Origin: Anaerolinea sp.
Lineage (GTDB): Bacteria > Chloroflexota > Anaerolineae > Anaerolineales > Anaerolineaceae
Assembly: GCA_013824385.1 (NCBI GenBank)
Contig: PNNU01000117.1
Location: 1-8,820 of the forward strand
Length of the DNA stretch: 8,820 nt
Direction: 5' to 3'
The notes beneath the pieces are model-generated. The model had not been told where the DNA came from. It saw only the letters and a list, made by a program, of their open reading frames with translations, and ran no database searches. Below, one piece after another: positions 6,245 to 8,820 of this stretch. Both the position numbers and the translations under genes were made by a program. Position 1 is the stretch's first letter. Every line of letters begins with the position of its first letter.

Positions 6245-7159
6245 ATGACCTACGATGACTCTGCCACACAGACTTTGGGAACCGCTGCAATATTGGCATT
6301 AAGCCAGGGTCTACCTACCTTCATCGGACATCCCGTTGCAGCTGCCATTTCATACGTGGCCGGTAATCGGGTTTTCAGTCCCACCTTTCGAGCAATCTGT
6401 CTCAATCAATGGATTGCTCATGACGGTAAATTATCTGCGCGCCAACTCCGCCAGGCTATTCGAAAAGTGTATCAAAACCAGGGTAAGGCACTCTACGATT
6501 TTTATCATAATCTTGACCGGCCTGAAGAGATTCGCAGGTTTGTCAAATTAACGCCGCGTTTCGAAAAAATGATGAATGAATGCATGTCAGGGGAAATACA
6601 ACAGGGTACATTGATGTTGATGCCTCACCTATCAGGCTTCAACCTGAGCGGCTTATACCTCGCGCAACTCGGATTCAAGTTTCTAACCCTCGCCATCCCG
6701 AATCCCAACACTGGATATGCATGGCAAAACAAATTACGCAATGACCGCGGCATGGAAGTTGTGCCCTTGAGTATGGAGGCTATGCAGCATGCCAGACAGC
6801 GTCTGCAAAGTGGAGGAACTGTATTGACCGGCATTGACCGCCCCATTGATGCCTCAGATCACGAACCAAAGTTCTTTGGTCGAAAAGCTCAGCTTCCCGT
6901 TGCTTATGTTAAATTGGCACTCAAAACCAATGCCAGGATTTTTGTGCTCGGATTTCAAACCCAGAAAGATGGCACCATCGTTGTGGATGTGTCTCCCCAG
7001 GTTGACTTTGAACACCGCGAAGATCCCCATGAAGAATTGATCTTCAATGCAGAAAAAGTGTTAAGAATCGCTGAACAGTACATTCGTCTTGATCCCGGTC
7101 AGTGGATGATGTTCTTACCGGTCTGGCCTGAACTAAAAAATGAGGTACCTTCAATATGA
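6245..7159 (+). CDS. LpxL/PatA-family (LABLAT) acyltransferase-like protein
   Basis: The product has 304 residues, the normal length of the lysophospholipid/lipid A acyltransferase family that includes LpxL (HtrB) in Gram-negatives and PatA, the mannoside acyltransferase, in mycobacteria. Supporting blocks are LMPHLSGFN (125-133) at the catalytic site, GMEVVPLS (169-176), GGTVLTGIDRPID (190-202), KFFGRKAQLPVAYVKLALKTNA (209-230, in family order) and the closing PGQWMMFLPVWPE (284-296). The catalytic motif reads H128-x4-N133, where the family normally has D or E. An N-terminal hydrophobic stretch at about 13-40 could bind the membrane. With no lipid A genes nearby, a glycolipid or phospholipid acceptor is more likely than lipid A. 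The ATG at 6245 is the first after an in-frame stop at 6206 and has no Shine-Dalgarno. It overlaps the esterase gene by ATGA. Confidence 0.85.
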   Translation: MTYDDSATQTLGTAAILALSQGLPTFIGHPVAAAISYVAGNRVFSPTFRAICLNQWIAHDGKLSARQLRQAIRKVYQNQGKALYDFYHNLDRPEEIRRFVKLTPRFEKMMNECMSGEIQQGTLMLMPHLSGFNLSGLYLAQLGFKFLTLAIPNPNTGYAWQNKLRNDRGMEVVPLSMEAMQHARQRLQSGGTVLTGIDRPIDASDHEPKFFGRKAQLPVAYVKLALKTNARIFVLGFQTQKDGTIVVDVSPQVDFEHREDPHEELIFNAEKVLRIAEQYIRLDPGQWMMFLPVWPELKNEVPSI

Positions 7160-8106
7160 AAAGGGCATCTCAAAAACGATTCGTGGTTGTTGTTACAGGT
7201 GTATTGTGTGTGTTTTTGATTGGCGGATGTGCTTTAAGTACCACTATTGGACGGCTGAGTATCACACCATCGCCTTTCATAACTTTCACTCCTGAGGCTT
7301 CAGCAACCGCAACTTTTACCGCTACCGCGACTGAAACCCCCACACCGACCATTACTCCCACGGCCACCGCAACTGCGACTGCCACTCCTTGTACAGATAT
7401 CAGCGGCACTGTGGAACGTTTTATGGTTCCATCTGAAGCACTGGATGTGCCTATACCTGCATCCATCTACCTTCCACCTTGCTATGACCCGGCTGGCAAT
7501 TACCCTGTACTTTATCTGCTGCACGGACAGGGTATGGATGATGGCTATTGGATCAGTCTTGGAGTAACTGGTTTCGCTGATATCGCAATTAAAAACGGTC
7601 AGACACCCTTCATCATGGTCTTTCCTTTTGAAGAACGTTTCCTGGATGATAATTCCACCTCAAAATTCCCGGACGCCATGGTTAATGATTTGATCCCCTG
7701 GGTGGATGCAAACTATGCCACCTGTACCCTGAAAGTTTGCCGGGCAATTGGCGGTATTTCGCGCGGCGGCGGTTGGGCGATTAAACTTTCTATGCGGAAC
7801 ATTGACCTTTTTGGAACGCTTGGTGGACATTCCTACGGGTTGATGTTTGGTGATTCCAATTGGGTGCAGAAACAACTTGAAACCCACACCGTTGATGATT
7901 TTCCTCGTATCTATCTTGATCGCGGCGACCAGGATTCTTTGGCTCCGGATATAGATTATTTCGTCAAAGTGCTTTACGCCAACGGCATCCGTCCCGAGTT
8001 TCACATCTACCCTGGCGGGCATACTCGCTCTTATTGGCGCACACATGTGCAGGAGTATATGAATTTTTACATGGATTCCTGGCCTGAACCTTTTCTCCAA
8101 CCTTAA
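7156..8106 (+). CDS. Surface lipoprotein esterase (esterase D / alpha-beta hydrolase family)
   Basis: The product has 316 residues. A lipoprotein signal ends in LIGGC, so C25 is the probable lipidation site. A low-complexity Thr/Ala/Pro linker covers about 47-78. From about 86 on there is an alpha/beta hydrolase of the esterase D (putative esterase) family: YLLHGQG (120-126) for the oxyanion region, GISRGG with nucleophile S202 (200-205), IYLDRGDQD carrying the likely acid (D258 or D260) and GGHT with H289. The triad is complete, so an active esterase outside the membrane is expected; feruloyl esterase, acyl-glycan esterase or mycolyl-type transfer are all possible from this family. C190 and C195 could form a disulfide. 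GAGGT (7142-7146) lies nine bases upstream of the ATG, and the ATGA overlap links it to the acyltransferase gene. Confidence 0.92.
   Translation: MKRASQKRFVVVVTGVLCVFLIGGCALSTTIGRLSITPSPFITFTPEASATATFTATATETPTPTITPTATATATATPCTDISGTVERFMVPSEALDVPIPASIYLPPCYDPAGNYPVLYLLHGQGMDDGYWISLGVTGFADIAIKNGQTPFIMVFPFEERFLDDNSTSKFPDAMVNDLIPWVDANYATCTLKVCRAIGGISRGGGWAIKLSMRNIDLFGTLGGHSYGLMFGDSNWVQKQLETHTVDDFPRIYLDRGDQDSLAPDIDYFVKVLYANGIRPEFHIYPGGHTRSYWRTHVQEYMNFYMDSWPEPFLQP
7303..7389 (+). repeat. Low-complexity Thr/Ala/Pro linker coding region
   Basis: Irregular alternation of ACN and GCN codons with CCN, encoding residues 50-78 of the esterase. It probably serves as a flexible, possibly glycosylated spacer between the lipid anchor and the catalytic domain. 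The complementary strand shows open valine-rich frames here, which are artefacts of this composition. Confidence 0.85.
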
Positions 8107-8131
8107 CCTCATTGATTCAACTTGTTATAAT
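8103..8131 (+). promoter_or_regulatory. Extended -10 promoter of the acyl-CoA synthetase gene
   Basis: TATAAT (8126-8131) is a perfect -10, preceded by TG one base away (TGTTATAAT, 8123-8131), an extended -10. TTAACC (8103-8108, 4 of 6 to TTGACA) lies 17 bases upstream and overlaps the esterase stop codon. Transcription would start near 8138, giving a leader of about 35 bases with AAAGGA before the ATG at 8173. Confidence 0.6.
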
Positions 8132-8135
8132 CAAT
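8111..8135. repeat. Inverted repeat ATTGATT-N11-AATCAAT over the -10 element
   Basis: Perfect seven-base arms at 8111-8117 and 8129-8135 have centres 18 bases apart. The right arm overlaps TATAAT, so a protein bound here would block the promoter. There is no T run after it on either strand, which argues against a terminator. Confidence 0.45.
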
Positions 8136-8172
8136 CCAGTTCACTTCCATTTTGTTCGCGAAAGGACTTTGC

Positions 8173-8820
8173 ATGCCCTCTTCCCTGCGTCCCTTTTTTG
8201 AGGCAATTGGCGTTGCTGTGATTGGCGCTTCTGCCAATCCACGCAAGTTAAGCCACGGCATTTTGAAGAATCTGATCGATTATGGCTATAAAGGCGGCAT
8301 CTACCCTGTCAACCCTGGTTCAGAAGATATTCTGGGTCGTAAATGTTATTCAGATATCGCGGAAGTACCAGATCCGCTTGATTTGGCGGTGATCATCTTA
8401 CCCGCGCCGGCCACACCTGAGGCGCTTGATGCCTGCGGTAAGCGCGGAATCAAAGCAGTAGTGATCATTTCTGGCGGATTCAAGGAGACCGGCACAGGCG
8501 GCCAGGAACTTGAATCTCAATGTTTGAAGATCGCAGCCCATTATCAAATGCGTCTTATTGGTCCCAACTGTGTGGGGCTCGTTAATCTTCACAACGGGTT
8601 GAATACCACCTTCATTAATGGTTTGCCTGATGTAGGCGGCATTGGTTTTCTCTCTCAATCGGGCGCTGTGTTGGGTGGTGTGGTGGATTTGGTGCAAGGC
8701 AAGAAAGTCGGATTTTCACATTTCCTCAGTCTCGGCAACGAAGCGGATGTCACTGAAACGGATATCATTGAATATCTGGGGGAGGACCCCGCCACTACAG
8801 TAATTGCCGCCTATGTGGAG
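8173..8820 (+). CDS. ADP-forming acyl-CoA synthetase (acetate-CoA ligase), N-terminal part, cut by window edge
   Basis: The frame is open from the ATG at 8173 to the last base (216 codons), with no stop. The family (ADP-forming acetyl-CoA synthetase, related to succinyl-CoA synthetase) interconverts acyl-CoA, ADP and phosphate with acid, CoA and ATP in the cytoplasm. A CoA-binding Rossmann domain starts at once with VIGASANP (16-23) and continues with YPVNPG (44-49). The succinyl-CoA-ligase-like domain follows with IGPNCVGL (129-136), GFLSQSGAV (158-166) and LSLGNEADVTETD (185-197). These are all family blocks. The phosphorylated histidine is expected further downstream and is not in the window, nor is the ATP-grasp part, so it is unknown whether alpha and beta are fused. 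AAAGGA (8161-8166) lies six bases before the ATG. The promoter just upstream suggests that it starts its own unit. Confidence 0.92.
   Translation, partial: MPSSLRPFFEAIGVAVIGASANPRKLSHGILKNLIDYGYKGGIYPVNPGSEDILGRKCYSDIAEVPDPLDLAVIILPAPATPEALDACGKRGIKAVVIISGGFKETGTGGQELESQCLKIAAHYQMRLIGPNCVGLVNLHNGLNTTFINGLPDVGGIGFLSQSGAVLGGVVDLVQGKKVGFSHFLSLGNEADVTETDIIEYLGEDPATTVIAAYVE

Noticed and set aside
7170..7466. Antisense open frame with a long Val/Ala repeat
   Set aside because: It is the complement of the Thr/Ala/Pro linker and the hydrolase start; composition alone keeps it open.
7660..8112. 150-codon antisense frame opposite the esterase
   Set aside because: It lies entirely over a gene with a full catalytic triad and shows no recognisable protein pattern.
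8107..8172. Terminator after the esterase gene
   Set aside because: The only inverted repeat there has weak AT-rich arms, no T run and overlaps a promoter.
8398..8697. Antisense frame opposite the acyl-CoA synthetase
   Set aside because: The plus strand encodes clear family motifs across the whole stretch.
1..8820. Defence island, prophage or transposon
   Set aside because: No integrase, transposase, nuclease, phage gene, direct-repeat array or tRNA was seen; the genes are ordinary envelope and metabolic types.

Overview
The window looks like bacterial chromosome, probably from the Anaerolineae (Chloroflexota). This placement is inference. It rests on moderate GC, surface lipoproteins with Thr/Pro/Ala-rich linkers, a LysM-M23 peptidase, a UMF1-type major facilitator protein, an LpxL/PatA-type acyltransferase with no lipopolysaccharide genes in view, and an ADP-forming acyl-CoA synthetase. 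No rRNA or other taxonomic marker is present. I see no tRNA, CRISPR array, insertion sequence, integrase or defence gene.

Layout. Positions 2-1347 (+) hold the end of an operon: the C-terminal part of an ABC-2 permease, overlapped by a gene for a signal-peptide / Ig-like / transmembrane / zinc-ribbon protein. From about 1374 to 6088 four genes lie on the minus strand. Read in their own direction they are a UMF1-family transporter, a PlsC-type acyltransferase, a Thr/Pro-linker lipoprotein of unknown function, and a secreted LysM-M23 peptidase. Each of the four is followed by its own hairpin, so they appear to be single-gene transcription units rather than an operon. A divergent intergenic region (6089-6244) separates them from a plus-strand pair: a LpxL/PatA-family acyltransferase overlapping by ATGA with a surface lipoprotein esterase. 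After a clear extended -10 promoter, the 5' part of an ADP-forming acyl-CoA synthetase runs off the right edge. The 5' end of that gene is clear from 8173 although it has no stop inside the window.

Together the genes suggest cell-envelope work: export (ABC-2), wall remodelling (LysM-M23), lipid or glycolipid acylation (two unrelated acyltransferase families), solute transport (UMF1) and two cell-surface lipoproteins. The synthetase is a metabolic gene that probably belongs to the next unit. The items most worth a second look are the Ig/zinc-ribbon membrane protein coupled to the ABC-2 permease, the H-x4-N motif in the LpxL/PatA-like enzyme where H-x4-D/E is expected, and several starts with no Shine-Dalgarno that sit just below -10-like hexamers. 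I did not find a convincing wholly new system, and no gene-free stretch exceeds 300 bases.
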